Position numbers and translations under genes: made by a program. The notes under the pieces were generated by a model. The model was not told the DNA's origin. It saw nothing but the letters and a program-made list of their open reading frames with translations, and did not search any database. Below are positions 34,488-44,279 of a stretch of DNA of 64,000 bases, one piece after another. How positions within the stretch are numbered: the first letter of the stretch is position 1; every line of letters begins with the position of its first letter. Source of the stretch: JAFGBI01 sp964454025 (GTDB lineage: Bacteria; Myxococcota_A; Polyangia; Polyangiales; Polyangiaceae); contig CAYVRP010000004.1 in the NCBI GenBank assembly GCA_964454025.1, positions 71,615-135,614 on the forward strand, in the 5' to 3' direction.

Positions 34488-37400
34488 GGGCTCACCACCA
34501 GGGGAGCAGGCGGCGGCATCGCGTCGGCCTTCGGCTCCACCACGATCCCCGGACGCTGCTTGACGAACATGCCCGGCTCGTAGCCGAGATCCTTCACCCC
34601 GCCCGCGTAGGCCTGCATCGCCGCCTCACCGATCACGTCCGTGAAGAACGCCAGGCGTCGCACCGCGCGCGTCAACTCCGCGTGGGTCACGTGATAGCGC
34701 CGGGACAGCACCACGGCGGCCCCGTACTTGGCGATCATCACCTGATCCGCCGCGTTGATCTCCTTCTCCCGCGCGTCACGCCACGCCTGCTGGACCCTGA
34801 CGCGCACCGCGTCGGCCTTGGCCATCAGATCGGGGTCGCCGCTCTCCTCGGCCCGCCGGAGCTTGCGCTCGGTGGCCTCGTCGAACAGCCGCAACGCCGG
34901 CGGCCGCGTGTTGTAGAGGCCCGACCGCAGCGAGTCGTAGAGCGATCCCTGCCGGGCGACCGCGACCGCGGTCCACTCGGGAGAGACGTAGGTGTCGATG
35001 ACGTGCTGCAGCCGGTCTAGCCAGCGGCTCGCGTTGACGGCCTCCTGCTTGTACTGGTTGATGACCTCCACCACGGTCCCCTTGTACCGGTGGTGACCGG
35101 TTTCATAGTCGAACTCACGGGCGAGTTCCTGGTCGATCAACGTGTACTCCGCCTCCGCCGCCATCGCGGCCTCGAGCGAGCCCAGGGCGGCGCTCTGGCC
35201 GTCCTTGCTCGGCGCGAGGCTCCGGAAGCGCTGGAACGCCGCGATCGTGTGCTCCCACCAGCGCTGGGTGTCCGCCGCGCGCGCCGCGCGCCGCGTCTTG
35301 GCGCTCCAGTACGCCGCCTGCACCAGGTACGCCGCCGCGGCGTCCTGCCCCTGGTGCGTGCGGAAGTACTCGTCCATCGCGGCCATGGCGCGCGCCCGCG
35401 CCTCTCGGTTGGCCCCCTCGTCCGGGCTGAGCTCATCCCACTTCTTCAGCGCCGAGCTGGCCACGATGAAGTCCGCCTCGGCCATCTCCGTCGGCGACGC
35501 CCCGAGGGTTCGGAAGCGCTCGCGTTCGCGACGCATGCCCGCCTCGTCGCCCAGGCTCGCATAGAGCGCCAACGACTGTCGGCTCGCCTCGCGACGCTGC
35601 CCGTCGTCGAAGTGCTCGTTGCTGGCGATCTGCTCGAAGGTCCCGGCCGCGCGGGGGTAGGAGAAGAACAGGATGTACGAGCTCGCCAGGGCGTCGTAGG
35701 CCTCCTTGAGGTATCCGACGCGCTTCTCGTAGCGGGCGCCGTCGGGACCGACCGGGGGCTTGGCCCCGGGATCTCCGTCGCGAAGCAACCGGAGCGTGGC
35801 CTCGCTCCCGTACTTCGAGATGAACAGCTCGTACATGGCGATGGCCTTGTCGTACTCCCCCACCTGCTTGTACGCGAACGCCCCGTTCATCGCCGCCTCG
35901 GGAGCGTTCTCGTTGCCAGGAGCCTTCTCGAGGGCCACCCTGTAGGCGGCGGCGGCTTCCCGCCACCGCTGGTTCCGTTCGGGCCCCTCGGGGAGCTGCG
36001 CCGCGGCCTCGAACAGCGCTCCGGCGTCCATGTAGGCCGCGATCTCGCTGACGGGCTTGCGGATCGCCGCCTCCTTGCTCCGCTGGTCGGCGTTGACCGC
36101 ACAGCTCGGTGCCTCGGCCAGGCGCCGGCTCTCCCGGGCATCGTTGGAGTAGTTGCTCATGCTGATGAGCTTCTCCCACGCCCGGTAGCCCCACTCGTTC
36201 TTGCCGCAATTCGCGGCGTAGATCGGCTCGAAGCGCCGGCGCGCCTCCGCGAAATCGCCGTAGACGAAGAAGAGGTCGGCGCTCTGGAAGGCGTACAGCA
36301 TCCCATTCTGCTCCGGGTCACGATCGACCGGGATCCGCTGGTTGTACGCGTCCCGCGCCCGAATCCGCTCCAGCTCCAGGGCGGGGATCGGCTCCGCCAC
36401 CACCCTCCGCTCCTTCCCCTCGCCTGTGAACTCCACTTCCGTGCGCCGCGGGATGCCACGGCTCCCGCCGGATTCGTCGTGGAGCCGATGCTGGTCTTCC
36501 ACCACCTGGTCCGCGATCGTCACCAGATAGTAGGCCGCGGGCTGCAGATATCGATCGTCCTCGTTCGAGTCGCGGACCGCCTCCGCCGCCGCGGTGGCCG
36601 CCGTGATCTCGTCGGGGCGGGGGGTCCGCCCGAGCAGGATCTGCAGCTCCACGCCGTGAAAGGCCGCGTCGGCGTACCAGAACCGGCTCTCGTAGGCGTC
36701 CAGCGCGTGCGGATCCTGGTCGTGATAGGCGCGCCACGCCTCGCCGGCCAGCCGGTACTCCGCGATCGCGCGCTCCAGAAGCTCGCGCCGCTCCCCCTCC
36801 TCGCTCACCTCCTCGGCTCGCGCCCGGAGCGCCTTCGCCTGGTTGGTGTGGTCGGCCGCTGCCCGCTTGAGCCCCTGGCTCGCCAGCTCCTCGGCTTGCT
36901 GCAAGGCTTCGGGATCGTCTTTGTTCGCCTCGGTCCAGGCGGTGACCCCGACGTAGTCCTTCAGCCGCGTACGCGCGGCGAGCGCGGCCGCAGCGTACTC
37001 TTGCCGCGCCGCCGAGCCCTGCGGCGCGAGCCGCGACAGCGCCTCGCAGAGATCGGCAACCTTGTTCTGGATGAGCGGCGCGTCACGATCCATGGGGAAG
37101 CGCGCCAGGATCAGCTCCAGCGTACTGACGGCGTTCCGGTGCTGGGTGATGTCGACGAACTCCTGTGCGAGCGCCTTGTAGACCTCGACGGTCCACTTCG
37201 CGTCCTGCGGAACGATCGCCGGGTCCTGGACCCGTTCGATCGCGATCGCCATGCGCTGCTCCGCTACCAGCGGGTCGGTTTCTATGTCGAGGACGTCGTT
37301 GCGCGGGATCGCCGGGTGATCCGCCGGCGGCCCCTCGAAATCCACGTAGGTCAGCGACCCGGCGATGTAGGTGAACGCCTCCGCCCGGAAGTCCGCGCCC

Positions 37401-38575
37401 GGATCGCCTGTCCGCGCCTCCTGCTCGTCGGCGTAGCGCAGCAAGCGCACGAATTCGTGCACCGCCTGCCGGTACCGCTGTTGCTTGAAGTAGGTCCAGG
37501 CCTGCTTGTAGAGCGCCACCCCGAAGAGCGGCGGCCTCCGGTAGCGCAGGGCGTGCCCGTAAGCGCTGACCGCGCGGTTGAAGGCGTAGGGTCCCGCCCC
37601 CGGATCGACCTGATCGAAGTGGTAGTTGCCGATCTGCCACCAGATCTCGGCCACGTAGCGCGGGTCGGCGCCGGGCGCGACGAGCTGCGGCTGCATCTCG
37701 CAGGAATCGGGGTACGGGTCCCGAAACACCAGCTCGTCGGCCGGGTCGGCGCGCGCCACGTCCGTCACGCGCTTCCCACCGAGGGCGTTGGCGTCCAGAG
37801 GCAACGGGTTGGCCTGGTACCATTCGTTCCAGAACCGGGTGTCGTGATCCTGCTCCAGCGGCGTGACCTCGATGCGCCGTGCGTCCCTCGGGTCGTCGGC
37901 GACGTGATACCGGTTCCTGCACACCAGCGCGCGCCACACCTGCTGGCCCTCGTCGATGCGCCCCAGGTCGGTGAGCGCGTGCCCGAGGTAGTAGTAGACG
38001 GCGGCGATCTCCGCGTAGGCCGGGTAGTCCCGGATGAGCTGCCGGTAGAGGGCGATGGCGGGCTCGAGACGCGAGCCGAGCTCCGCCTCGAAGGCCGCGC
38101 GCGCCCGCTCCTCGTACAGCGCCGCCAGGCGGAACATCGCGTCCGGCGTCGCCGTCGGGTGCGCGTCAGGGCCGCGGTAGCGAGCGAGGAACTCCTCCAG
38201 CCGGCGGATCGCCTCGTCGCGCGCCGCCGCCAGCGCGACGTCCTGGCGCCGGATCTCGGAGTCGAGCGCGGTCAGGACACGCCGCCGCTTCGCCTCGTAG
38301 TGATGGCGGACGATCATCGTCAGCGTATCACGAAACCGCGCCGCTCCTTGCTCGTAGTCCCGCGCGGCGGCCTCCAGAGTCCGCAGCGCGCGCAGCTGCT
38401 CCTCCGATGGCGCCGGGGGCGGCGGCACCGAGCGCCGGAGCCCCCCCGGCGCCGCCGCCGGAGCCGGCGCCTGGGCGGCGGCCGGCGGCGCCCCCAGGAC
38501 GACGGCGAGTCCGCCGAGCGCGACCCACCTCCGCGCTCGCCGGGCCGCCGAGAACCGCCCTCGGCGACGGCTCAC
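34484..38575 (-). CDS. gltD: GltD/AgmU-like giant periplasmic TPR protein
   Basis: A 1363-residue precursor with a signal peptide (LGGLAVVLGAPPAAAQA). The whole mature chain is built of tetratricopeptide-type helix pairs, with conserved-looking repeats such as AEIWWQIGNYHFDQVDPGAG and YKQVGEYDKAIAMYELFISK. Size, all-helical design and location match GltD (AgmU), the large periplasmic scaffold of the Glt complex in Myxococcus. Overlaps of 4 bases on both sides indicate strict coupling with its neighbours. A very long open frame on the opposite strand is an artefact of codon bias. Confidence 0.8.
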   Translation of the reverse strand: MSRRRGRFSAARRARRWVALGGLAVVLGAPPAAAQAPAPAAAPGGLRRSVPPPPAPSEEQLRALRTLEAAARDYEQGAARFRDTLTMIVRHHYEAKRRRVLTALDSEIRRQDVALAAARDEAIRRLEEFLARYRGPDAHPTATPDAMFRLAALYEERARAAFEAELGSRLEPAIALYRQLIRDYPAYAEIAAVYYYLGHALTDLGRIDEGQQVWRALVCRNRYHVADDPRDARRIEVTPLEQDHDTRFWNEWYQANPLPLDANALGGKRVTDVARADPADELVFRDPYPDSCEMQPQLVAPGADPRYVAEIWWQIGNYHFDQVDPGAGPYAFNRAVSAYGHALRYRRPPLFGVALYKQAWTYFKQQRYRQAVHEFVRLLRYADEQEARTGDPGADFRAEAFTYIAGSLTYVDFEGPPADHPAIPRNDVLDIETDPLVAEQRMAIAIERVQDPAIVPQDAKWTVEVYKALAQEFVDITQHRNAVSTLELILARFPMDRDAPLIQNKVADLCEALSRLAPQGSAARQEYAAAALAARTRLKDYVGVTAWTEANKDDPEALQQAEELASQGLKRAAADHTNQAKALRARAEEVSEEGERRELLERAIAEYRLAGEAWRAYHDQDPHALDAYESRFWYADAAFHGVELQILLGRTPRPDEITAATAAAEAVRDSNEDDRYLQPAAYYLVTIADQVVEDQHRLHDESGGSRGIPRRTEVEFTGEGKERRVVAEPIPALELERIRARDAYNQRIPVDRDPEQNGMLYAFQSADLFFVYGDFAEARRRFEPIYAANCGKNEWGYRAWEKLISMSNYSNDARESRRLAEAPSCAVNADQRSKEAAIRKPVSEIAAYMDAGALFEAAAQLPEGPERNQRWREAAAAYRVALEKAPGNENAPEAAMNGAFAYKQVGEYDKAIAMYELFISKYGSEATLRLLRDGDPGAKPPVGPDGARYEKRVGYLKEAYDALASSYILFFSYPRAAGTFEQIASNEHFDDGQRREASRQSLALYASLGDEAGMRRERERFRTLGASPTEMAEADFIVASSALKKWDELSPDEGANREARARAMAAMDEYFRTHQGQDAAAAYLVQAAYWSAKTRRAARAADTQRWWEHTIAAFQRFRSLAPSKDGQSAALGSLEAAMAAEAEYTLIDQELAREFDYETGHHRYKGTVVEVINQYKQEAVNASRWLDRLQHVIDTYVSPEWTAVAVARQGSLYDSLRSGLYNTRPPALRLFDEATERKLRRAEESGDPDLMAKADAVRVRVQQAWRDAREKEINAADQVMIAKYGAAVVLSRRYHVTHAELTRAVRRLAFFTDVIGEAAMQAYAGGVKDLGYEPGMFVKQRPGIVVEPKADAMPPPAPLVVSP

Positions 38576-40977
38576 GGCGCCTCCTCCGCCTCGTCGAGCA
38601 CCTCGCGGAGCTCGTCGTCCAGCTTTCGATCCTCGAGCGAACGCTCCCGTCGCAGGTTGCGCACGCGCAGCCGCGCCGCCTCGCGCACCTCCCAGGCCTG
38701 CTGGACGATGCCGACGTCGGCGCGCAGCACGATGCTCTTCAGCCGCTCGCCCACCAGCACGAAGCTCTGCTTGGCCACCTCGCCCACCAGCGCCCGCGCC
38801 TCGTGGTCGAGGGTGTCGAGGTCAGCGCCCGACCTCTCCAGGTTCGCGACCTCGCGCGCGACAGCCGCCATCATCTCCTCGCCGCGACGCTCGGCCTCCC
38901 CCAGGAGCAGCGCCCGGATGGGCAGCAGCTGACCCTCGGCGCGACCGATGCGGTCGAGGAGCGGCTGGATGGACCGCGCGTAGTCGCGCGCGCGCTCGTC
39001 TTCCTCGCCCGCTGCGACCCGGGTCACCTCCTCGGCCAGAGCGGCCGCGAACTGCCGCCGCACCTGCTCGTCGTCGACGTAGCGCTGATCGCCGAAGCCG
39101 ATCTGGACCTTCCCGGACTCCACCGCCTCGCGGTACTCGGCGATGCGACCGTGGAGCGCGGCGACCGCGCGCTCATTAGCCTCGATCTCGGCGCGATACC
39201 GGCTCAAGGTCGCCGGATCGAGCGACAGCCCGAGCTCGCGCGGCTCCTCCACCACCCGCTTGAGGCCGTTCACCAGCGCCTGCAGCGAGTCGGCCTGGAG
39301 CTGGAGGCGCTGCAGCGCCTGCGAGAGCTGGTCCCACTGCCGCTTGCCCGACTCCTCGCGACGCTGGAAGTCCCCTTCTGACGCCGGCATCTGCCCGACC
39401 CGCGACATCAGCGCGCGCCGCGCCGCGCGGGGCGTCGTCACCCCCGAACCCACGGCCCGACCGGCAACGTCATCCATGCCGAGCGCGAGGATGCGCCGCG
39501 CATGGCTGAGCTGGTTGAGCGGGGCCAGTACCTTCTCCAACGCGGACTGCAGCTCCGGGAAGGCCTTCACGCGGCTCGTCGTCGATAGCACCGCGCGCAG
39601 CCGCCGCGCGAGCAAACGTGCGTCGCCGAGCAGCGCCCGTGACCGGTTCACGTCGTCGATCAGCGCGAACGCGTTGGCGTCCTCTGCCTCCTGACGCGCC
39701 CAGCCGAGCACGATCGGGGGCAGCGTAGGCCGCCCTGTGGGGGTCAGCGCGGCGTCGTTGAGCACCTGATCGTAGTAGGCCACGGGATCCGTGGTCGCGG
39801 CCAGGAACTCCGCCACGCGCCGGCGGATGGGATCGAAACGCTCCCGCACGCCGCGGTAGATGGCGAGCGCCTGCTCGAATTCACCCGCGCGGAGCCGCAA
39901 GTCCGCGCGCAGCAGCGCGCCGTCGGCCAGATCGAGACGATCGGGGTCGGTGACCGCGAGCACCTCGAGCGCGCGCTGGGCGCGCTGGTGATCGCCGAGC
40001 CGGACGTACCCCCACGCCAGCTCATACAGCATCGTCGAGAACTCGGGCGACTGCCGGCCCACGTGACTGTAGGCGTCGGCCGCGTCGAGGTAGCTGTCGG
40101 ACTCGTAGCACAAGCGCCCGATCGCCATCCACGCGAGGTCCACGACGTGCCGGTGCTCGCGGGTGTCGGCAGGCAGCCGCGTGACCCGCCGGAACTGATC
40201 GACGGCAGCGGCGAAGCGGACGATGGACCCGGGCTGCGCCGCGCCCCCCTCCGCGCCGGCGCCCGGTTCCGCGGCGGGCTGGACCAGCGCCTCCTTCGTG
40301 AAGACCACACCGAGCAGGTACTGGCTCTGATGCGTGAAGGGTACGTTCGCCGGGACGCCGGCGAGCTCGCGGCGCGCCGTCACGTAGTCTCGCCGGGCGA
40401 AGGCCAACTTCCCTCGTGCGTACTGGAGCGACCCCGTCGCGTCGGCGTCGGGCAGCTCGGCGAGGCGCGCGGCGAGCGCGTCCACCGCGGCGGGGTCCTC
40501 GGTTCTCAGCGCGATGTCGACCAGCCGGCTCAAGGCCCGCCCCGCGTAGGGCGCGTAGGCGCGCTGGCGAATCCCGTCAAGGATCTCGAGGTAGCGACGC
40601 CGCGCCGAGAGGAGCTGATCGCTGCGGAAGTAGCTCTCACCGAGCAAGAAGAGCGCGTCCGCGTGGGCGGACGCAGGGACGTTGCCCTGCCGGAAGAGCT
40701 CATCCACCTGGCTGAAGATCTGGATGGCGCGCTCGTAGTCCTGGTTGCGAAGGTGGAGCTCCCCCTCGGCGATCCGCCGCTCGGGGGTGGTCGGTCGGGG
40801 CGCGACCCGAGCCGCCTCCGCCCGGATGGCGCCGACGCTCGCCTCGACCCGGCGCACCATGCTCTCGGCGGTGGCGGCCGCCTCGTCCGCCCGCAGGGCG
40901 AGCCCGGTTCGGGCAGTAAGCACGAGCGCCAGACAGACAGCGACCGCCCCGACCCGTGCGCGGCGCCGTGCCATCAC
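38572..40977 (-). CDS. gltC: GltC-like TPR protein with coiled-coil region
   Basis: An 801-residue precursor with a signal peptide (VAVCLALVLTARTGLALRA). The N-terminal two thirds are TPR-like (RRIAEGELHLRNQDYERAIQ, ALFLLGESYFRSDQLLSARR). The last third (about 520-790) is charged and helical with coiled-coil character (RAEIEANERAVAALHGRIAE). A periplasmic TPR protein in front of GltD suggests GltC, which in Myxococcus is encoded at a separate locus. The assignment is therefore weaker than for GltD, E and G. Confidence 0.68.
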   Translation of the reverse strand: MMARRRARVGAVAVCLALVLTARTGLALRADEAAATAESMVRRVEASVGAIRAEAARVAPRPTTPERRIAEGELHLRNQDYERAIQIFSQVDELFRQGNVPASAHADALFLLGESYFRSDQLLSARRRYLEILDGIRQRAYAPYAGRALSRLVDIALRTEDPAAVDALAARLAELPDADATGSLQYARGKLAFARRDYVTARRELAGVPANVPFTHQSQYLLGVVFTKEALVQPAAEPGAGAEGGAAQPGSIVRFAAAVDQFRRVTRLPADTREHRHVVDLAWMAIGRLCYESDSYLDAADAYSHVGRQSPEFSTMLYELAWGYVRLGDHQRAQRALEVLAVTDPDRLDLADGALLRADLRLRAGEFEQALAIYRGVRERFDPIRRRVAEFLAATTDPVAYYDQVLNDAALTPTGRPTLPPIVLGWARQEAEDANAFALIDDVNRSRALLGDARLLARRLRAVLSTTSRVKAFPELQSALEKVLAPLNQLSHARRILALGMDDVAGRAVGSGVTTPRAARRALMSRVGQMPASEGDFQRREESGKRQWDQLSQALQRLQLQADSLQALVNGLKRVVEEPRELGLSLDPATLSRYRAEIEANERAVAALHGRIAEYREAVESGKVQIGFGDQRYVDDEQVRRQFAAALAEEVTRVAAGEEDERARDYARSIQPLLDRIGRAEGQLLPIRALLLGEAERRGEEMMAAVAREVANLERSGADLDTLDHEARALVGEVAKQSFVLVGERLKSIVLRADVGIVQQAWEVREAARLRVRNLRRERSLEDRKLDDELREVLDEAEEAP

Positions 40978-41927
40978 CGTCCCCCGGTCTTCGCTCCGCT
41001 GGTCGCGCCCCCGCCGCCGTTCGCACCCGAACCCCCGGGGGAGTTCGCGGCGCCCGACCCCGCCTTGACCGTCTGCTTGAAGCGGATCGCAGGGCGCTCC
41101 TCGAGGGGCGTAGTGACGCCTCCCTTCTCCCAGGCGATCACCTCGAGCACGATCGTCTTGCCCTCGGTGACGGTGAACGAGTGGCCGGCGCCCGTCTGGA
41201 ACCGGTACCCTCTGAGGTACGAGAACACCCCGTATCCGTAGCCCTGGAGCTTGATCTGCACCTGTAGCGTGTGATCCCCGGGCGGGATCGACCCGGTGAA
41301 CACGGGGATCGATCGTTGCTCGGCGAGAGCCCCGGTTTCGTCCTGCTTGCTGTACTGGATCTGCCCGTCGAGCACGAACAGCGCACTCGTCAGGCGGAAG
41401 GCCGAGGAGAGGTCGTTCTGGAAACGGATCTCCGCCCTCGCCCCGCCGATGCCGCCCGAGAGGATCGTGTCGCTCAGCAGGCTGAGGCGGGTATGGCTCC
41501 GCCTGATCTGCTCCTTCAGGTCATCGATGCGTTGCGCCAGGTCGCGCATGCGCACAAGGTAGGTGGACCCGTCCATGGCCGCTGGTCCCCCCGGTGCCTC
41601 GCGGGGGGCGCTGCCCGGCGCCGGCTCGCTGCTCGGCGCCGACACGCCACCGGAGGCGCCAGGGGTAGGTAGCGCGGTCGGACGCGACGTGTTCTTGCGG
41701 GAAGCCTCGGGGAAACGAGCCTCGGCCGCCACACCCGCAGGCCCCGGGGCCGCCCGCGCAGTCTCAAGGGAGCCGGTGGCGGACGAGGCCGAAACCGCCG
41801 GCGCAGCCCCGGACGGCGCGACCGGCGGCGACTGCGCGACGGAGATCCTGGCTCCCAGGACCAACGTCACCAGAGTGACCAACCGCGCCAGCGTCCGGAG
41901 CTTGCCCTGCCATCGCAGCGCAGTCAC
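40974..41927 (-). CDS. Secreted protein at the head of the Glt-like operon
   Basis: A 317-residue precursor starting at GTG 41927, chosen because a perfect GGAGGT lies 9 bases upstream. It has a signal peptide (LVTLVTLVLGARISVAQS), an alanine- and proline-rich spacer (to about residue 130), a short coiled-coil (DLAQRIDDLKEQIRRSHTR) and a beta-rich domain (LFVLDGQIQYSKQDETGALA, HTLQVQIKLQGYGYGVFSYL). The tail is Gly/Ala-rich. Its stop overlaps the start of the GltC-like gene. No family is recognised; a periplasmic accessory role in the complex is inferred from the operon. Confidence 0.7.
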   Translation of the reverse strand: MTALRWQGKLRTLARLVTLVTLVLGARISVAQSPPVAPSGAAPAVSASSATGSLETARAAPGPAGVAAEARFPEASRKNTSRPTALPTPGASGGVSAPSSEPAPGSAPREAPGGPAAMDGSTYLVRMRDLAQRIDDLKEQIRRSHTRLSLLSDTILSGGIGGARAEIRFQNDLSSAFRLTSALFVLDGQIQYSKQDETGALAEQRSIPVFTGSIPPGDHTLQVQIKLQGYGYGVFSYLRGYRFQTGAGHSFTVTEGKTIVLEVIAWEKGGVTTPLEERPAIRFKQTVKAGSGAANSPGGSGANGGGGATSGAKTGGR

Positions 41928-42411
41928 GTCCCCGCCACCTCCAATCCACGCCATGGATCCCATCGGCTACGGTTCCCGGGAGCGTAGCAGACGCGCGCGC
42001 GGCGCCACTCGCCCATTGCGCCCTCATGCCCGGCCGCCGCCACCGCCATCGCTTCGCACGGCCGGCCGCCCGTGCGCGGCGTCCAGGAAGGCGATCGTCC
42101 GGGTCGCGCCCCTGTGCCGAAGACCACGCGAGCAGGGGATCTGGACCCGCGCACCCCGGGGCGAGCATCGCCCCGCGACGCGGTTTCCGGGCGCCCTGGT
42201 CGCCTTGCTCCGACTGCGCCGGGCAGGTACCGTCCCGAAGGGTGGGCCAAGACCCGAAGGGATGTCCGACCTTGGAGAATGCCTCGGGAAATCCAGCTTG
42301 GGCGCCGCCGGAACGGCAGCGAAGCGTCGCTGGTGCAAGCCCCCCTCGGCGGCCCGCGCCCCCAGCTCGTCCCGCCGAGGGGGGGGGCCGGTTTCCGCCA
42401 CCGAGGTCGAG
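41928..42411. other. Divergent region between the Glt-like operon and the sigma-factor gene
   Basis: About 484 bases without a credible gene. It must hold the promoters of both units, but I found no sequence resembling a sigma70 or ECF promoter with confidence. GC-rich frames on both strands here look like non-coding shadows. Confidence 0.4.
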
Positions 42412-43038
42412 ATGCGTGCGATGACGGCGGTCCAGGGCGAGGCCACCGACGAGATGCTGATGGTCCGCTACCAGCGGGGGGACCGCGGCGCTTTCGCGGA
42501 GCTGGTTCGCCGCTATCAGGTGCCCGTCTACAACTTCGCCTTCCGCCTGCTCCACCAGGCGTCCATGGCGGAGGACGTCACCCAGGAGGTCTTCCTCCGC
42601 ATCGTGCAGCGGGCCGCCGAGTTCAAACACGAGGCCCGCTTCTCGACCTGGCTCTTCACCATCGCGCACAACCTCTGCGTCGACCAGCAGCGCAAGCTGG
42701 CCTACCGCCAGCACCCAAGCCTCGACCAGCCCGCGCACGGCGCGGCGACGGAGGTTCCCCTCGGCGAGCACGTGCTCGACCCGCACCCGCGCGCCGCGAC
42801 GGAACGGGCCGCGCCACGCTCCGAGGTGGCGCTGCGCATCGTGGAGGCGGTGAGCCACCTCCCCGAAGAGCAACGCGAGGTCTTCCTGTTGCGAGAGATC
42901 GCGGGGCTCCCCTTCCGCGAGATCGCCGAGGTCACTGGCGCGGGAGAGAACACCGTGAAGAGCCGCATGCGGTACGCCCTCGACCGACTCCAGGAGGCGC
43001 TCGCCGACTTCGAGGAGTATGCACGAGCGCTGCGGTGA
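42412..43038 (+). CDS. ECF-type RNA polymerase sigma factor
   Basis: A 208-residue sigma factor with region 2 (FAELVRRYQVPVYNFAFRLL, then DVTQEVFLRIVQRA and FSTWLFTIAHNLCVDQQRK) and region 4 (LPEEQREVFLLREIAGLPFR, then AEVTGAGENTVKSRMRYALD), with no region 1 or 3. It therefore belongs to the extracytoplasmic-function class, RpoE-like. GAGG stands upstream of the ATG. The downstream gene, 33 bases away, encodes a membrane zinc-binding anti-sigma factor, so activity is probably controlled by envelope signals. A later Met at 42421 is possible. Confidence 0.93.
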   Translation: MRAMTAVQGEATDEMLMVRYQRGDRGAFAELVRRYQVPVYNFAFRLLHQASMAEDVTQEVFLRIVQRAAEFKHEARFSTWLFTIAHNLCVDQQRKLAYRQHPSLDQPAHGAATEVPLGEHVLDPHPRAATERAAPRSEVALRIVEAVSHLPEEQREVFLLREIAGLPFREIAEVTGAGENTVKSRMRYALDRLQEALADFEEYARALR

Positions 43039-43071
43039 GGTTGACGACGAGCGGACAGGACGCGGACTGAC

Positions 43072-44082
43072 GTGGATTGCGAGAAGTTCGACCGGGTGGT
43101 GCTCGACCTGCTGTACGACGAGCTCGACGAGCGCACGGCGGCGGCGGCGCGACGGCACATGGATCACTGCGCTCGGTGCGGCCCCATCGGCGCTGGGCTC
43201 CGCGCCACCCGCGAGGTGGGGGTGCTGCCACGAGAGACGCCTAGCCCCGACCTGGCGTCGCGCATCCTGGAGGCCGAGCGCAACGCTCGCGCCCAGCTCC
43301 CGCTCGGCCAGCGCCTGGGGCGCGGCGTCTCGGTGCTCGCGGGCTACGCCATGCGGCCGCAGCTCGCGATGGCGGCGGTCGCGGTGTTGATGATCGGCAT
43401 CAGCGTCTTCTTCGTGCGTACCCACCCGAGCGATCGCGAGGCGGTGCGCGTGACCGAGCGCGGGGTGCCCGAGGTGGAGCAGGAACCGGTCGGGACGGTG
43501 GTGGACCGTGGCGAAGCCGAAGCCGCCCCGTCCTCGGCTTCGCCACGGTCCACCCTCGGCCGCGGCGAACTCCCGGTCGAGGGCGAGCCCCCCCCGCCGA
43601 GCGCCATCGCCGACGACCGGGAATACGAGGCCGCGCGGGGCCAATTCCAGGCCGGACACTTCGCGGAGGCGCAGCGCGCCTTCGAGCGACTGGCCGGCGC
43701 CGGGGGACCGCACGCGGCGAGCGCGGCCCTGATGGCGGCGCAGTGCGCGCGCCACACGCAGGGCTGCGCCGTCGCCGCGGCGCTGTTCGACGATCTGGCC
43801 GCGCGTCACTTTGACACCGGCGTGGGGCTCGAGGCGACCTGGCACGCCGCCGAGTGCCGCCGCTCGCTCGGGCAGACCGACCTCGCCCGCAGTGACTACC
43901 TCCGGCTCGCCGCCGAGCCCGGGTACGCGGAGCGGGTGGAGGTGGCGCTGGCTGCCCTGGAGGGCGGGCCGGGCGTCACACCGGGCGACCGCGCGGTGCG
44001 GGCCAAGGCCGCGACCTCGCCGCCGCCCCGCGCTGCGCCCGAGGTCGCCGAACCGGTTCCCACGGCCGCGGCCAGCCGCTGA
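43072..44082 (+). CDS. Membrane anti-sigma factor with zinc-binding domain and TPR-like tail
   Basis: A 336-residue protein starting at GTG. The N-terminal zinc-binding anti-sigma domain has Cys3 and H29-xxx-C33-xx-C36 (HMDHCARC). A transmembrane helix (about 96-114, MAAVAVLMIGISVFF) follows, then a variable linker (120-185) and a periplasmic helical repeat region (EYEAARGQFQAGHFAEAQRA, AAECRRSLGQTDLARSDY). It should hold the adjacent sigma factor inactive at the membrane and sense envelope stress through the TPR-like part. Odd feature: a perfect 21-bp inverted repeat lies in the linker at codons 143-161. Confidence 0.88.
   Translation: MDCEKFDRVVLDLLYDELDERTAAAARRHMDHCARCGPIGAGLRATREVGVLPRETPSPDLASRILEAERNARAQLPLGQRLGRGVSVLAGYAMRPQLAMAAVAVLMIGISVFFVRTHPSDREAVRVTERGVPEVEQEPVGTVVDRGEAEAAPSSASPRSTLGRGELPVEGEPPPPSAIADDREYEAARGQFQAGHFAEAQRAFERLAGAGGPHAASAALMAAQCARHTQGCAVAAALFDDLAARHFDTGVGLEATWHAAECRRSLGQTDLARSDYLRLAAEPGYAERVEVALAALEGGPGVTPGDRAVRAKAATSPPPRAAPEVAEPVPTAAASR
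43500..43554 (+). repeat. Perfect 21-bp inverted repeat inside the anti-sigma gene
   Basis: Bases 43500-43520 and 43534-43554 are exact reverse complements with a 13-base loop (starting GTGGACCGTGGCG and ending CGCCACGGTCCAC). The hairpin is in frame and encodes part of the variable linker of the anti-sigma factor, so it does not disrupt the protein. The mRNA would fold into a very stable stem. Confidence 0.9.
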
Positions 44083-44279
44083 CTCGGTGAGCTCGCCACC
44101 CTCCGCGGCCGGCCTGGCCAGGCGGCGCGGAGACGGTCCGTCGGATCGGCGTCGCCGATCCAAGCCCCTCTGGCCAAGCACCGAGAGTCGCTCTCCAGGG
44201 TGTGCGGCCGGCAACCCGCGCTCGCCCCGCACGGGCGCGGACCCCGACATCGACGTCGCCCTCACCCCCGCGCGGTCCG

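Noticed and set aside
35090..38932. A 1280-codon open frame on the plus strand opposite the GltD- and GltC-like genes.
   Set aside because: It is the antisense of TPR genes with very GC-rich third positions; its product is Arg/Val-rich without domains, and the minus-strand genes have signal peptides, TPRs and coupled starts.
42310..42331. A GGAAC box near GTC as an ECF promoter for the sigma gene.
   Set aside because: The spacing of about 11 bases is too short for the usual ECF promoter.
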